The notes below the pieces were generated by a model. It ran no database searches. It saw only the letters and a list, made by a program, of their open reading frames with translations, and was not told where the DNA came from. A DNA stretch of 64,000 nt from NCBI GenBank assembly GCA_946122785.1, contig CAMGYJ010000004.1, positions 59,218,679 through 59,282,678 on the forward strand, written 5' to 3'. How positions within the stretch are numbered: position 1 is the first letter of the stretch; every line of letters begins with the position of its first letter. Positions 33,417 through 45,257 of the stretch are shown piece by piece. Origin of the DNA: Linum tenue (Eukaryota; Streptophyta; Magnoliopsida; Malpighiales; Linaceae). The position numbers were made by a program, and so were the translations under genes.

Positions 33417-34200
33417 ATTAAACACAAACACATCTAATTTTAAAAATACATAGAGGTACTTAGAACGAATGGAAGTAATTACCTCCTGATTGCTGGTGTT
33501 CAAGGGATAATAAGAGGTTCCAAAAATGATTAAAAAAAATATTCTTAAAGGTAAGCAACTTAAGACAGTCAGTTAGGAACCAAAAAAAAGGATTAGGCGG
33601 GGAGGGAGAGGGAGAGGGAGAGCTCTGAACAATGAACGGACAAGTCTCTCCACACCACCACTCTACTTACTACCAAGTAGCACCAGTAGTTGTAGCCTGT
33701 AGGGCTAATGTATGCCTAATAAGTAATAAGTAATAATGCTTCTCAGCATGGTTGTCATGCCAATTTTATGACCGGTATGACATCTATTTACGAATTTTAA
33801 TTAGATGATATTATTTTAGTAAATATAATTAATAAAAAATAAATTAATTAGATATTTTATGAATATAAAAATTAAAAATTGATGTAATTTTTTGGTTTTA
33901 AGTATAACCATTTAAGTATCGACATTAATTTTTATATTTAAATATAAAAATTTGTTATTTTGTTTGAACTACTATATTTTATTAATCCTGTATTAACCGC
34001 GACAAACCGGTTAACCGAGGCAACTGTATAGACTACTTGAGTCAACTTCGTCCCCCAATCCGCCAAAACAAACCAAACCACGAAAAAAATATTGTTATTA
34101 TATAATTAATTTGAAGGCAGAGCAGAGCAGAGCCGGAAGCAAGCAAGAGATATTTTTTTCCAATGAGGAAGAGAGAGAAAGAGAGTTTATGTATGTAAAT
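33417..34200. other. AT-rich region upstream of MYB
   Basis: I see no gene. It includes short purine runs (about 33597-33622) and AT-rich DNA, and may hold distal MYB regulatory sites. Confidence 0.3.
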
Positions 34201-34530
34201 CAGTGCTAGTGAGATGTGACGCGTGTCCGTTCGCCAGCTGTATCCCAACCCCAACCGCTTCCCACTTCCCTCGAACCATCCTTCCTTTTACCGGCTCTCC
34301 CGGTCGCCTCCTTCCCCGCCTTTATATACCTCGCTCCTCTCTCTCTCTCCCTCACATATATAACAGATATATTCACTTCCTTCTCCATCTCCAAACAAAA
34401 CAAAACTCTCTCTCTCTCTCCCTCCCTCCCTCCCTCCCTTCTATCATTTTCTCTACCTGCAATCGGACAATCTCAATCTCCGGCCAAAACCTCCATTCCT
34501 TTTTATGTTAGTCTGAGATAGATCAGCGAA
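34201..34530 (+). promoter_or_regulatory. MYB promoter and CT-rich 5' leader
   Basis: TTTATATA at 34320-34327 is a good TATA box about 205 bp before the MYB start codon. Downstream are CT microsatellite tracts (34409-34440: CTCTCTCTCT then CCCTCCCTCCCT), typical of plant 5' UTRs. This supports transcription start near 34350. Confidence 0.55.
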
Positions 34531-35553
34531 ATGGCAGTCACCGGAAAAGATATAGATCGGATCAAAGGTCCCTGGAGCCCCGAGGAAGACGATAAGCTCC
34601 ACCGCCTCGTCGACAAGCACGGCCCGCGGAACTGGTCGCTGATCAGCAAGTCCATCCCCGGCCGTTCCGGAAAATCCTGCCGCCTCCGGTGGTGCAACCA
34701 GCTCTCGCCCCAGGTCGAGCACCGCGCCTTCACCGCCGAGGAGGACGAGGCGATTGTCCGAGCCCACGCCCGGTTCGGGAACAAGTGGGCGACGATCGCC
34801 CGACTCCTCCAGGGCCGCACCGACAACGCCATCAAGAACCACTGGAACTCCACGCTCAAGCGCAAGTGCTCCTCCTCCTCCTCTTCCTCGTCCGGCGGCG
34901 GCGGGGAAGGGTACGATGGTAATTTGGCGGATTGTTGCCAGCCGCTGAAGAGGTCGATGAGTGCGGGATCCGGTGTGCGCGTCTCCACGGGGCTTGTCAT
35001 GAACCCGGGGAGTCCATCTGGATCTGACGTCAGCGACTATTCCAGCGTGGCAGCTCCTCCTCCGGTTTTATCCGCCGTTGCTGCCCCACACGTCTTCAGG
35101 CCAGTGCCTAGAGCCGGCGGCGTGGTCCCACCGGCTGAAGCTGCGGCGACGCCGTCGTCTAACAGCAGAAACGGAGGCCCGCCCACTTCCTTGTGTCTAT
35201 CCCTCCCAGGCGCAGAATCTCCGTCAGAGGTCTCGGCTCCTCGAGTCCCCGAGCCAACAACTCACCGTCATCACCATACTGCTACTGCTGCCAACACGAC
35301 AGCATTGTTACGGCCGATGAGCCCTCCGGCGCCTATCCCAGCGGTGAGCAGTCAAGTGGAATCTTTGGGGTTCAGCCCGGAGTTCATGGCGGTGATGCAG
35401 GAGATGATAAAGAGGGAGGTGAGGACATATATGATGGAGCAGAGGCAGATGGGCGGCAGCGGTGGAGGGATGTGTTTTCAGGCGGCGGCAGGGAGTGGGT
35501 TTAGGAATGTTGCAGCGGTGATGAATAGGGTTGGGGTTGGGAAATTTGAGTAG
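34531..35553 (+). CDS. R2R3-MYB factor, subgroup 22 (MYB44/70/73/77-like)
   Basis: Single-exon gene for 340 aa; lack of introns is usual for subgroup 22. The R2 repeat (about residues 9-60, [20 protein letters not shown]) and R3 (62-111, [20 protein letters not shown]) are complete with their spaced Trp residues. The subgroup signature [17 protein letters not shown] is at about 153-169, and an EAR-type LCLSL (221-225) suggests repressor activity. The second signature, [18 protein letters not shown], is near the C-terminus. Relatives in Arabidopsis act in ABA, auxin and stress responses in the nucleus (family knowledge). A Ser run (114-121) and Gly run follow R3. GC-rich codon use contrasts with the flanks. 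A Pack-MULE begins 180 bp after the stop, likely within or at the end of the 3' UTR. Confidence 0.95.
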   Translation: MAVTGKDIDRIKGPWSPEEDDKLHRLVDKHGPRNWSLISKSIPGRSGKSCRLRWCNQLSPQVEHRAFTAEEDEAIVRAHARFGNKWATIARLLQGRTDNAIKNHWNSTLKRKCSSSSSSSSGGGGEGYDGNLADCCQPLKRSMSAGSGVRVSTGLVMNPGSPSGSDVSDYSSVAAPPPVLSAVAAPHVFRPVPRAGGVVPPAEAAATPSSNSRNGGPPTSLCLSLPGAESPSEVSAPRVPEPTTHRHHHTATAANTTALLRPMSPPAPIPAVSSQVESLGFSPEFMAVMQEMIKREVRTYMMEQRQMGGSGGGMCFQAAAGSGFRNVAAVMNRVGVGKFE

Positions 35554-36127
35554 AGTGTAAATTGGTTAGGCAAGAAGAAACCAAAAACTGGACGTAGTTG
35601 GTGGGGAAGATGAGTCTGGGAGGGGACGTAGTTGGTTCATGGTTGGTTGGGTTTTTTTTTTTTTGTCGCTTGGGGAGTAGGGGAATACTTTTGAAGGCGC
35701 CATTGTACAGCGGAAAAATGGAAGAGGTAAAACGGGTTAAAGACACATTTGGTCACTGAGATTACAAAATCGGGACATGTTTAGTCACTAGAAAAAGTTA
35801 ATATCAAATTTGGTCACTACAATTACTAAAACTGGACGCATTTAGTCACTCGCCGTTAGTCTCCGTCCAACTCCGTTAATGAAGTCCGTTAAGTGCTGAT
35901 GTGGCAAACAGAATTGTCTAATCAGCCGGATATAACCCAACAAAAATAAAACCCGACCCGCCACGTCATTATAACCCGCCACCTCATTAAAACCAACCCA
36001 ACCCAACTCATGACCCAACCCTACCTACCCAACCCTTCTTCCTCCTTCCTCCCCAACCCAATTTAGGGTTTTCCCCCAACTCAATTTAGCTAGGGAAAGG
36101 AATTTCGTTCTCATTCAGTTGGGGCTT

Positions 36128-36337
36128 TGTAATTGTAATGCAGCAAGAGCATTGAACGCCATTTTCGAGAGATGGGGAATCGAAGCGCAACCGGGGCAAT
36201 GGAACATAAGCGGCGAGCTCTGCAGTGGGTCGGCGCTGGGTGCAAGCCCCACCATCGACGAGCAAGCTTTCAACCCTTTCATCAAATGCGACTGCACTTT
36301 CAATTCCGCCACCGTCTGCCGCATCACCGCCCTGTTT
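36128..36337 (+). pseudogene. Captured exon of an LRR-VIII-2 receptor-like kinase
   Basis: The plus-strand frame reads NAARALNAIFERWGIEAQ, then PGQWNISGELCSGSALGA and FNPFIKCDCTFNSATVCRIT. This matches the conserved start of the mature extracellular region of LRR-VIII-2 receptor kinases (At1g56120-56145 group; pattern RALN.IF..W...WNISGELCSG...IKCDC...CRIT), which comes before the leucine-rich repeats. Only this one exon is present; signal peptide, repeats, malectin-like and kinase domains are absent. It lies inside MULE copy 2 and is most simply a transduplicated fragment. Confidence 0.8.
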
Positions 36338-36426
36338 GTACCCACCTCTTTGTTCCCTCTTTTTTTTTGGGGGGTTGCTCTATAAAGTAATCATCTTTGT
36401 TGTTGGTTTGTGTTCGCAATTTGCAG

Positions 36427-36564
36427 GACAACAATCCTTCTTTTTCTTCTCTGCTTCAACATTGGTCTTCCCCTCCGGCTCCGGCCGATTCTTCTTCCCG
36501 GCAGTCGATTTTGCTTCCTTCCGAGTCGGATCCGGGCGATTCCGACTCGATTTCACTTCCTTGA
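36427..36564 (+). pseudogene. Second captured exon-like piece in Pack-MULE copy 2
   Basis: After a well-formed acceptor (TTCGCAATTTGCAG|GAC) the frame reads DNNPSFSSLLQHWSSPPAPA, then DSSSRQSILLPSESDPGD, and stops after 45 codons. It is Ser/Pro-rich and I do not recognise the source. The acceptor suggests that a spliced genomic exon was captured next to the receptor-kinase piece, which would make a chimeric insert. Confidence 0.4.
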
Positions 36565-36932
36565 TGAAAGAACTGCTAAATTGAGTTGGGGGAAAACCCT
36601 AAATTGGGTTGGGGAGGAAGGAGGAAGAAGGGTTGGGTAGGGTAGGGTTGGGTCATGAGTTGAGTTGGATTGGTTTTAATGAGGTGGCGGGTTATAATGA
36701 CGTGGCGGGTCGGGTTTTATTTTTGTTGGGTTATATCCGGCTGATTAGGCAATTCTGTTTGCCACATCAGCACTTAACGGACTTCATTAACGGAGTTGGA
36801 CGGAGACTAACGGCGAGTGACTAAATGCGTCCAGTTTTAGTAATTGTAGTGACCAAATTTGATATTAACTTTTTCTAGTGACTAAACATGTCCCGATTTT
36901 GTAATCTCAGTGACCAAATGTGTCTTTAACCC

Positions 36933-37789
36933 GAGGTAAAACAAGGAAGTTGGGGAATAGTTGCAGGAGAAGGAATATAAGAACAAATATGTATGTAAGG
37001 TTGAGTTAAAAGTTGGGCATAGAATGGCAGCAGTCTCTGGCTCTGCTGTGGATGGGGGGCAAAGTTCCCACCCAATTCAATTCAATTCAATGATGACGAA
37101 AATACATGTCTTGTGAGATTCAGTTGGGAAGGAAGAATGAAAGAAAATCCAAACTGAAATCTCATACACTACACTACTATTAGTCTTGTTCGCCCATTAT
37201 TACTCTTTATGATATGAACACATCCGAAATTGCAAACCCAGGCAACATAGATATTATTAATTGAAACTGCTGGTGAGGAGAAGGCGGTTTGGCAGATTTA
37301 GGCTACTACTAAGCTAGTGAACGATATGAAGAGCAGGTTGGTAAAGAGGAACACGATTTCCATGTGGTGGTGGTGGGGGGGACCCACACCGCACCAAAGC
37401 AGTAGGCGAATTGGCAGTTTACACAAAACACACGCTTCTTTCTCCTTACAATTTCTGTTACGCCATCAATCTGTAATGGAGCCAAAACCCAAATTTTTAT
37501 CTGATCTGCCAACTATACATACGTCCTTCTTATCGCTAAGGGAGGGGAGACCACAAAAGTCAAAGATAACCCCACCGCCACCAAGTGGCACTCGGAAAAC
37601 CAAAGCAACTCTTTAGTTTACAGTTTATTTAAGAATAATAATTATTATATATAGCTATCCAAACAACAACTAAAGACGTTTGTGCAGCAAAGCATAATCT
37701 TTGCAAGAAACCCACCCTTTTCTCATGCGCATTTATAATTAGATTGGGAAAGAAAAAATAAAAGATGAAATTGATGGCAGAGGAAAAGA
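36933..37789. other. Intergenic region between MULE copy 2 and HMA1
   Basis: No gene is visible. This was probably the original 3' flank of the MYB gene before insertion of the MULE, plus the 3' flank of HMA1. Confidence 0.35.
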
Positions 37790-37822
37790 CCGAAAGAGAG
37801 AGAGAGAGAGTGAGAGAGAGAG
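37790..37822. repeat. (GA)n microsatellite
   Basis: An imperfect GA run lies 8 bp downstream of the HMA1 stop codon, in its 3' UTR (CT on the sense strand). Confidence 0.85.
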
Positions 37823-37829
37823 CCTTCAA

Positions 37830-40800
37830 CTACAAGAGAGGTTCAGCTTTGGTTATCATATTGCCGGAGTTTGTAGCGGTGTTGTGGTCTAACCTGGCGA
37901 CATTCTTCAGACGGCAACTCAGCTGCTGCATGCCTTCCTTCCACGACCATTTCGGGTCGTTTAGAGCGCGGACCGAGTTTAGGCATACCAGGAGGGTGCC
38001 ACCTTCGTGTAAAAGAACCTGCATTTCATTCAACAACCAGATCAACCACAAACTTCATCCACCTACCATTGACTTCTTGCAACAGCAGGAGACATTCTGG
38101 ATATTGTTGGACAATGATATTGTATCATCTCAAACCCACTAAATTCTGTGAGAAATGGCCAGCTAGCAAAGGTTCTGGCTAACCAAACCAGTTAACTAGG
38201 CACAAGTCATCCTCAATAGATCATTTAGGACATGACTGGACAATTCAATTTCAGCAGAAAGGATGGTTAACTGGTTCCATTAACTGTGACCGAACTAGAT
38301 TCCCCATTCGTTTGACTCATTTCCACGATTATTACTGAACAAACAATCTCAAAGTGAAGAGAAGAAAAGGAAGAAGATAGCTTGTGAAGAATAGTTATGT
38401 ACCGTCAACCAAAGTGGAAGAAATCCCAACACAGAGGGAAGGGAAGCCAGAATTATGGAAGTCAAAGCCAGCGCCACATTTTGCTTGACCTGTGTACGCG
38501 CAAGTGTTTGTTAGAAAAGAGAATGAAGAACCAAGATAGGATTAAGTATTATTCAATAATTGGGCAAGATGCAGAAGTTATTTAATGGTACCAGGGAACT
38601 TGTTTGGCGGGACTTTGCAATACAGAAAGGAACGGCTGATATATTGTCCCGTAACAATAGAACATCCGCAACAGCTATGGCAGTTGCACTAGCGCGCTGG
38701 GCTAGCACAATTCCAACAGTTGCTGCGGCGAGTGCTGGCGCGTCATTGATGCCTTCACCCACCATGATTAGGCCACCACCTGCCACAAAACCCCAACCAT
38801 GTTGGTTTCAGATACTGAACACAGCAGATGAGCTCAGACCGCTATGTTAACCAGTTCTTTCCAGGACATTACCCATATCCCTTGAGATAGTCTTTACGTG
38901 ATTGAGCTTGTCCTCTGGTTTCAAGCTACAGTGAAATTGACCAATGCCCACAGCTTGTGCAACTCTCCGTGCACTTGATTCATGGTCACCTGTTAGCATC
39001 ATTACCTGGAGCTTTGCTTTATCCTGTAGTTCTGATATCACATCGGAAACCCCTTCTCGAGGTCTATCCTCAAGATGAATCAATGTTATCTGCACAAGTT
39101 TACATAAACCAAGTTGGAGTTTGAGTGCCAACTTCCTTCCATTTCTGCAAATAATAACATTGGGAGAGTGATGGAAATTGATTTACAGAAATTGCCTCGT
39201 CCATAATACATGTCAATTCAAGTTCTTGGGTCCTGAAGTTCAATATGGAAAAAGCAGCAAAAAAGAGAGCACTCATGAATGCATCCTCACCTTTTCATCC
39301 ACGGAAAGAGCTGCATGGACAAAGTCATTCCCGTAAGAAGATGCACTGACAGCTTCCTTAATTTTTTTCGACTTGTCCTCGGATTTACAAAGAGAAGTAA
39401 TGAACTCAACGGAGCCAAGAGAAGCTTTCAATGATCTAGCTCTTCCACTTCCTGACTATACACAAATAGTGGCTATAAGTTTCCTCAGGAAGTCGCCCAT
39501 CCATAGTGCTTAAATATAAAACTACTTCATTGTGTAAGGACAGAGATATTTAGAAAACTCATTCGCAAATGGTGAACTGAAGTTTGCCAAGCAAAATACC
39601 TGAGTGTCATTCAGAGTAGCAACAAGTCCTTTGCCAGGAAAATACTCGAACTTTTCAACAGAGACAGAAGGGAGGTCTTTGCCAATGCTATGATCTACAA
39701 CAGCTCTACAGAAAGAAAGTGTCCAAACTTTAGAATGAACTCATATCTGGTATGCCATTTTCAAAGCGACAACATCTGATTTCTAATCTGAGTTGCTGGA
39801 AATATATAACCAAACCAAGCAAAAGGCTTGCATTCAAGTCCAGCACAGATACATGCTGTTACACAAATTATGTATTCGAAGTTGTACTTGCCACCTTATA
39901 TAACAAAAAAATTCGATAACTTTCTCATCTTTCCACCTACGGATGCTGATTTCCAGCTGTCAAGTTGCTCACTAAATTGCAAGGCTACTCTCAGCATTAC
40001 TAATGACCCAAAACATCATGGGAAATGGTAGAAAGGAGTGACGTATCCAAGAAATGAAATTACCTCCCAATAGGATGTGTCGTGCCCTTCTCCATAGCGG
40101 CTGCAACAGCAAGAGCTTCTTTTTCACAACTGGGTATGCAACAAGAAGCATGAGTTGTCATATTTTTTCCTACTTGATGTCCAAGAATTGGCTCAATTGC
40201 TTTGAACATAAGACCTCCTGTAGTAAGCGTCCCAGTTTTGTCAAATGCAATCGTGTGGCAAGAAGCTAGAGCATCCAGAACCTGCCCTCCTTTAAGTAAT
40301 ATTCCCTGTGTGCAAAGAGAATATAACCGTTAATAACATTTCATTCAGAGAAAATTCAGTGATCAATTCGATTAATTCCAAATAAATGTTGACACTTTTG
40401 ATACCTCAAATAAACGTTTTAGAAAGCTATTGAACTATTCCGTTCAAACTCATCTATCACATCATCAACACAGAAATATGAAAGAGACTACTATCTGGTA
40501 CCCATAGGTCTCTGCAGTGACACTATTAGTAACTTTCACGTGGAATTTTACGAGTAATAGTAAACATGCTATAGAAAAAGAAAGGCGATACACATCTACA
40601 AATTCCAAAGAAGTGGATCTTTATCAACACCACTAGGCACCTTTTTTGCACAGGAACTAATAGCAGTGGCGTATGCCAATGGAGCCACTGCCAAGGCACA
40701 TGGTGATGCAGCCATCATTAATCCTAGTGCTCTGTAGATTGATCCTCTGCAGACTGCATGGGAAAGCGTGAAGAGTTATAATACTAATTAGAAGTTCCGG

Positions 40801-43212
40801 CAGAATACATTCAGATTAGGAACAGAAACGAAGCCATGGCCAGATAACCAGGGGACTACTGGTAAATTAGGAAATTTTGGGGTTCAGGATGATTATCTAG
40901 TTTATTCTCCTTGTTAGAAGACATGATAAGAGTTGAATGTTATCCTTGTTACCTGAAGTACTCATGAATGGCCACTTGAAAAGTAATGGTCCAAGGAAAG
41001 CAACAGCGAACGACAACCCTACTACAACCTTGCTGTACTGCTCACCGAACTCATCGAGCCATCGTTGAAGTTTTGGTTTGTTTTGCTGGGCCTCTTCAGT
41101 CAGTTGCACAATTCTATTTAGTGTTGACTCTTTCCATGTCTTCGTTGCCTGATTCGTTCAATAATGGCATCCAGGAGATGATTCAATACAGGGTGTGCAG
41201 CACCGCAAGCAAGAGAAATGGAACATAAAAAGGAAGTTAACTATAGTCAGTAACTTCAGATGACCATGGCATATTGGCATGCATGTTGATATCCAATGAG
41301 ATGACATCTTCTCGAACTATTTCATATTTAAGTTGTGATTACAATACCTTGACAATAATTCTACCATCCAAGTTTCTCGCACCACCTGGAATCCCATCAC
41401 CCACATTTGCTTCAATCGGTTTTGCTTCCCCAGTCAAATGCTCAATAGTAATTGTTGCACTACCTTGGAAAATCTGACAATCCACGGGCACAGCCTACAG
41501 AAAATAAAATATTATTACAAATGTTGTAAGGGGTGCTGAACAATAATCTATTGACATGGTTGAGATGTGCAGAAAAATATCAGATATAATTTCTCGACGA
41601 TTCAGCTTGATCAATCACCCCATGAAGTAATCACCCAGAGAAGAATAAGTAGAGTACCTTACTTGCCAATGTTATTGCCAAGCTATATCATTCCAGAAGC
41701 AAAATACCATTAAACAAGAACGATACCTAATCAAGACTCAAGAGACAGGCAACTAAAACGTATGTATGCCAAAAATAACCTGAATTTCCTATTTCTATTG
41801 CAAGCGGAGTGCAACGGTATAAATGGCAGCCCTACAAATTTCACAATTGAACAGATTTATTCCTGAAACACATGTTTTAGCTTCTCTTTCGACATGGCTA
41901 CTGTTGACTTCCATTCTTGCATTTCAATTCAACATAGGCCACCTTGTCTGCAACCGAACTTTGAGAAAGATGAACAACAAAACAGACTAAGAGGTGCTAC
42001 ATCAGATGATAGTTTGCTCTGGGGTCACCACAGTCTAGTCTTGTGCATTAAGTGTTCCAAGATTCTACTGATACTGTGATTAGAGCAATGCTAATGCATC
42101 CTTGAAGCAAAAGGAAACCAGTTCCATGTTACAGACCTCACCAGCTCCAACTAGAACATAGGAGCCCACTTCTATATCATGCACCGGCACACTTGAGTAG
42201 GACAAATGCGTGAGGTCGGGTAGTTTCCCCTCTTCAACATCTAGCACGAGAGCCGAATCTGGATGGTTCTCTTTCAACTCTTTAACATCTACGAGCGATC
42301 GACTGGTGAAGAACTCTTCGGCTACAAAGCAAAACCCCGCTATTGAGCATTTGCAGCATTCAGAAGATGCTCTAGTAGCTGCAACAAGCAAAGACAGTTT
42401 CTATGCGTTTACCAATGTGAGCCAGATTGAACATGGCAAGAAGTAAGCCTCCTTCCAAGGCGTTCCCCATAAAAACAGAGGCAAATGCTGCCAGAGCCAT
42501 CAGGACATGAATGTTCACCTTCCCGCCAGCAATGTCAATGAGAGCATCCAGGGATGCCGAGACCTGACGCACACATTCTCATCTTCAGTTCCAGTTGCCA
42601 GCGAAAAAAAATTAAGTTCAATATGCAAACGGTGAAATCGGAAATCGCGCGCACAAAATAACAAATCACGGAAGCGGTAACAGCGAGAGTGATGAGCCAT
42701 ACCCCAACCAGAGGGAAACCGACGATCATGAAGGCGTTTTGAAGAGGCTTAGCCACGGCCTTGGGAGCAAGGTAAGGACAAATAGCAGCGGCGAGAAACA
42801 AAGCCGCGGAACAGCAACAGAGCTGCAAGTGCTCCCTCAGCAGACTGGCGAGATCCGTCCATCTCACGGCATCCGCAAACCTAATTACAGCTTTCTGCGT
42901 GCCGGTTAGCTCCTCGAGCTCATCTCCGTGATGGTGATGATGGTGGCCGTGATTATGGTGGTGGTGGTGGTGGTCGTGATGATTATGGTGGGGATCTTCG
43001 TGGTGATTATGGTGGGTGTGGCGATTGGCTGGTTCAGAAACGCAACGGGCGACGAACCGGCGGTGGATATTGGGGGAAACGAGACGGTTGGGGAGGGGAA
43101 GAGAAGGCAGCGAGTGGAGCCGGCGTTGCCTCGAGGAGGAGGAAGAGGAGGGGCGGATTGAAGGGAAGTCGATCACGCCAAAAGCGTGGCGGACGGCGGT
43201 GGAGGCTTCCAT
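37830..43212 (-). CDS. HMA1: HMA1 P1B-type heavy-metal ATPase (chloroplast envelope)
   Basis: Thirteen exons read by eye: 43212-42703, 42563-42413, 42321-42137, 41494-41348, 41148-40953, 40753-40641, 40305-40064, 39705-39600, 39455-39291, 39089-38873, 38779-38592, 38489-38403 and 38018-37830, giving 831 aa (Arabidopsis HMA1 is about 820). The N-terminus is Ser/Arg-rich like a plastid transit peptide, followed by a His-rich metal-binding stretch (about 65-95). Motifs in order: actuator LTGEAKP (303), SPC in the ion-binding helix (413-415), phosphorylation site DKTGT (Asp456), MLTGD and GEGINDAPAL (about 685). SPC instead of CPC and GEGIND instead of GDGIND are HMA1 hallmarks, as are LLHEGGTLLVCLNS and the ending without a classical CxxC domain. 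In Arabidopsis it transports Cu, Zn and perhaps Ca across the chloroplast envelope (family knowledge). Confidence 0.95.
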
Positions 43213-45143
43213 GGACTGTGCAGGGAAACGAGGGAGTTCAGGTGAAATTCCGGGGAGAAATCATGACGGTGGAGGAAGAAACGGATGAAAGGTCTGCGAG
43301 TTACAGAGGAAGGAAACAAGGGTTGGTTGGTGGGACTGTGAGAGAGAGTCGGAGGACTTTCTGCGGCCTAGAGAAGCGAGTGGTGAGCATTGGCCTCTGG
43401 CTGCCCGCTTCCAGTTCTTTTATTTATTTATTTACTTCTTCGTTTTGTCGGCATTCTTCGCTTTCGTAGTTACTTGGGGTTTTCGGTTCTCGACCGGTTC
43501 TTCTCCGATGACTTCTGTAGTCTGTAGGCATGTATGGAACCGCCCCTTATTTCATCAATTCATGATTTCATTCTATTAATTTCTAATTTAATACTAGTGT
43601 GGCCCCGGTCAGTAGGACGGAGTAAGGTAAGGTGTTAAATTTGATAATGTAACGAAGTGTATAGCTTATTGTTGTATAGTTTGTTTTGAAAACACGTGAT
43701 AAAAATAGTGAATTTTAGTAGGAAAGATACATGAATGATACAACGAATCAAAAAACAGTCTTATGAACCAAAATCAAGGACCTGTTACCTTATAAAACAA
43801 TATTGTTTCTGGTAATATGATGAGGTGAAGTAAGTTTTATAGAAACCGAATTTAAGAAAATCGAATAAAAAATCGTCTATCCCGCCGGTTTTCGGAAAAT
43901 GAGCATCTCACAATCGTTGCTAGCTATTACTCGGGCCGTTGGCCGATTAATTTGCTTTGTAAAACTTTCATCTTGTCGTCATTGCGCTTTCTGGTTTTTG
44001 CCGGGCCATGATAAAATCTAAAGAAATCAAGAATGAACAACACGATTTGGGATAGGAACCGTCGTTCCTGTATCCCTAGAAAATGGTGGTAAACACGGAC
44101 TCACCTGCCAAACTGGTTTGGATTGAGATTTTTATCGGGTATCAGGGAACCATGTGATTATAAATTAGACTTGAACAAAACGGGCCAAAACTTGAAATTC
44201 AACATGTTTGACCGACCCATGCCAAACTCTAATTATTCTTTACTTTTAAATTTTCTATTTGAAAATAAAAAATAGTGAAAGAAAAGAGATAACTCCAATT
44301 CGCCATTTGCACATCACTGACTCGGAAATAAAATCATAGAAAAAAGAAACTAAAAATGTTTAGGATCGTTTTAATGTTAAAAATAAGCAAATAGATCTTT
44401 CTGTTTAGTTTTTTACTAACAAATACCAAACGATTCTCTATAAAATACACTATAATTTAATCATTATGATATCAAATAATTACATAATATATATTTGAAA
44501 TGATAAAAATTGGACTAATTGGGTTGGTCGAGGTTGAACCATTGAATAACTTTAAAATAAATTATATTTTAGCCACTAAGATATAAAATAATAGCATAAT
44601 ATATATTATGCTAGAAAAAATAGCTTGTTTTAGAATGGCAAACCCATGATGTTTCATTTGTTTTACTTGATGACCAAATCCCGTGTAGGTCAAGCCCATT
44701 CAACTCTTTTATTTTATGGTTAGCGGTTAGCTCATTAGAATCCATGCATTAGTTTATTGTTAATTTTTTTTCTTTTTAACAATAAAAAAGAGTATTGTTT
44801 TTGCCTTTTCATATATATTTTACCACCACGGAGAAATAAAAGGGCTTAAAGAAAAAATTGACACTCCTGGACCTATTTAAATCCGCATGTGTACGGTAAG
44901 TTGGCCCGTTCCACAGAGGAAAAAGAAAAAAAATTGACACTCTCTATTTTATCCTTCCTACAAACGCTCCTAGAGCAGGGAATTTGAAATGGGGAAATGG
45001 TTTTTTCCTCTCTGATATTATATGTTTTTACTTTAAAAAGACATGTACTAGGATTCGAACCATGACCACTTTAAAGAAAAGTAAAGATCATAACCAATCA
45101 ATAGTAAATTCTTCTTAGAAAGTCTACTTCCATAAACAAAACT
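43213..45143. other. HMA1 upstream region and AT-rich intergenic DNA
   Basis: The first 300 bp hold the HMA1 5' leader and promoter. From about 43550 the DNA is AT-rich. The GGATTCGAACC at 45051 resembles a tRNA T-arm reversed, but no tRNA fold surrounds it. I see no gene. Confidence 0.35.
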
Positions 45144-45257
45144 ATCACTATCACTTAATTTTAGGGTAAATTGCTAGTTTGGTCACTGCATTTACTAAAG
45201 ATCACTATCACTTAATTTTAGGGTAAATTGCTAGTTTGGTCACTGCATTTACTAAAG
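45144..45257 (+). repeat. Perfect 57-bp tandem duplication
   Basis: The 57-bp unit beginning ATCACTATCACTTAATTTTA and ending GCATTTACTAAAG occurs twice back to back (45144-45200 and 45201-45257) with no differences that I can see. It covers the outer end of the MULE-like arm that follows, so the arm's end is present twice. Confidence 0.92.

Larger units (their letters stand above)
35734..36932. mobile_element. Pack-MULE copy 2 (long-TIR Mutator-like element)
   Basis: A 1199-bp element starts GGGTTAAAGACACATTTGG and ends in its reverse complement. The exact 10-bp sequence GAGGTAAAAC flanks both sides (35724-35733 and 36933-36942). Terminal inverted repeats run about 350 bp and are nearly identical to those of copy 1 at 19930-21267, differing at a few positions. 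The centre (about 36095-36575) holds fragments of plant genes rather than a transposase. The element lies just downstream of the MYB gene. Confidence 0.9.

Noticed and set aside
34503..35000. 165-codon frame antisense to the MYB gene
   Set aside because: It is a shadow of the GC-rich MYB coding sequence; no family match.
45040..45075. tRNA-like T-arm sequence (GGATTCGAACC)
   Set aside because: No acceptor stem, D-arm or anticodon arm can be folded around it on either strand.
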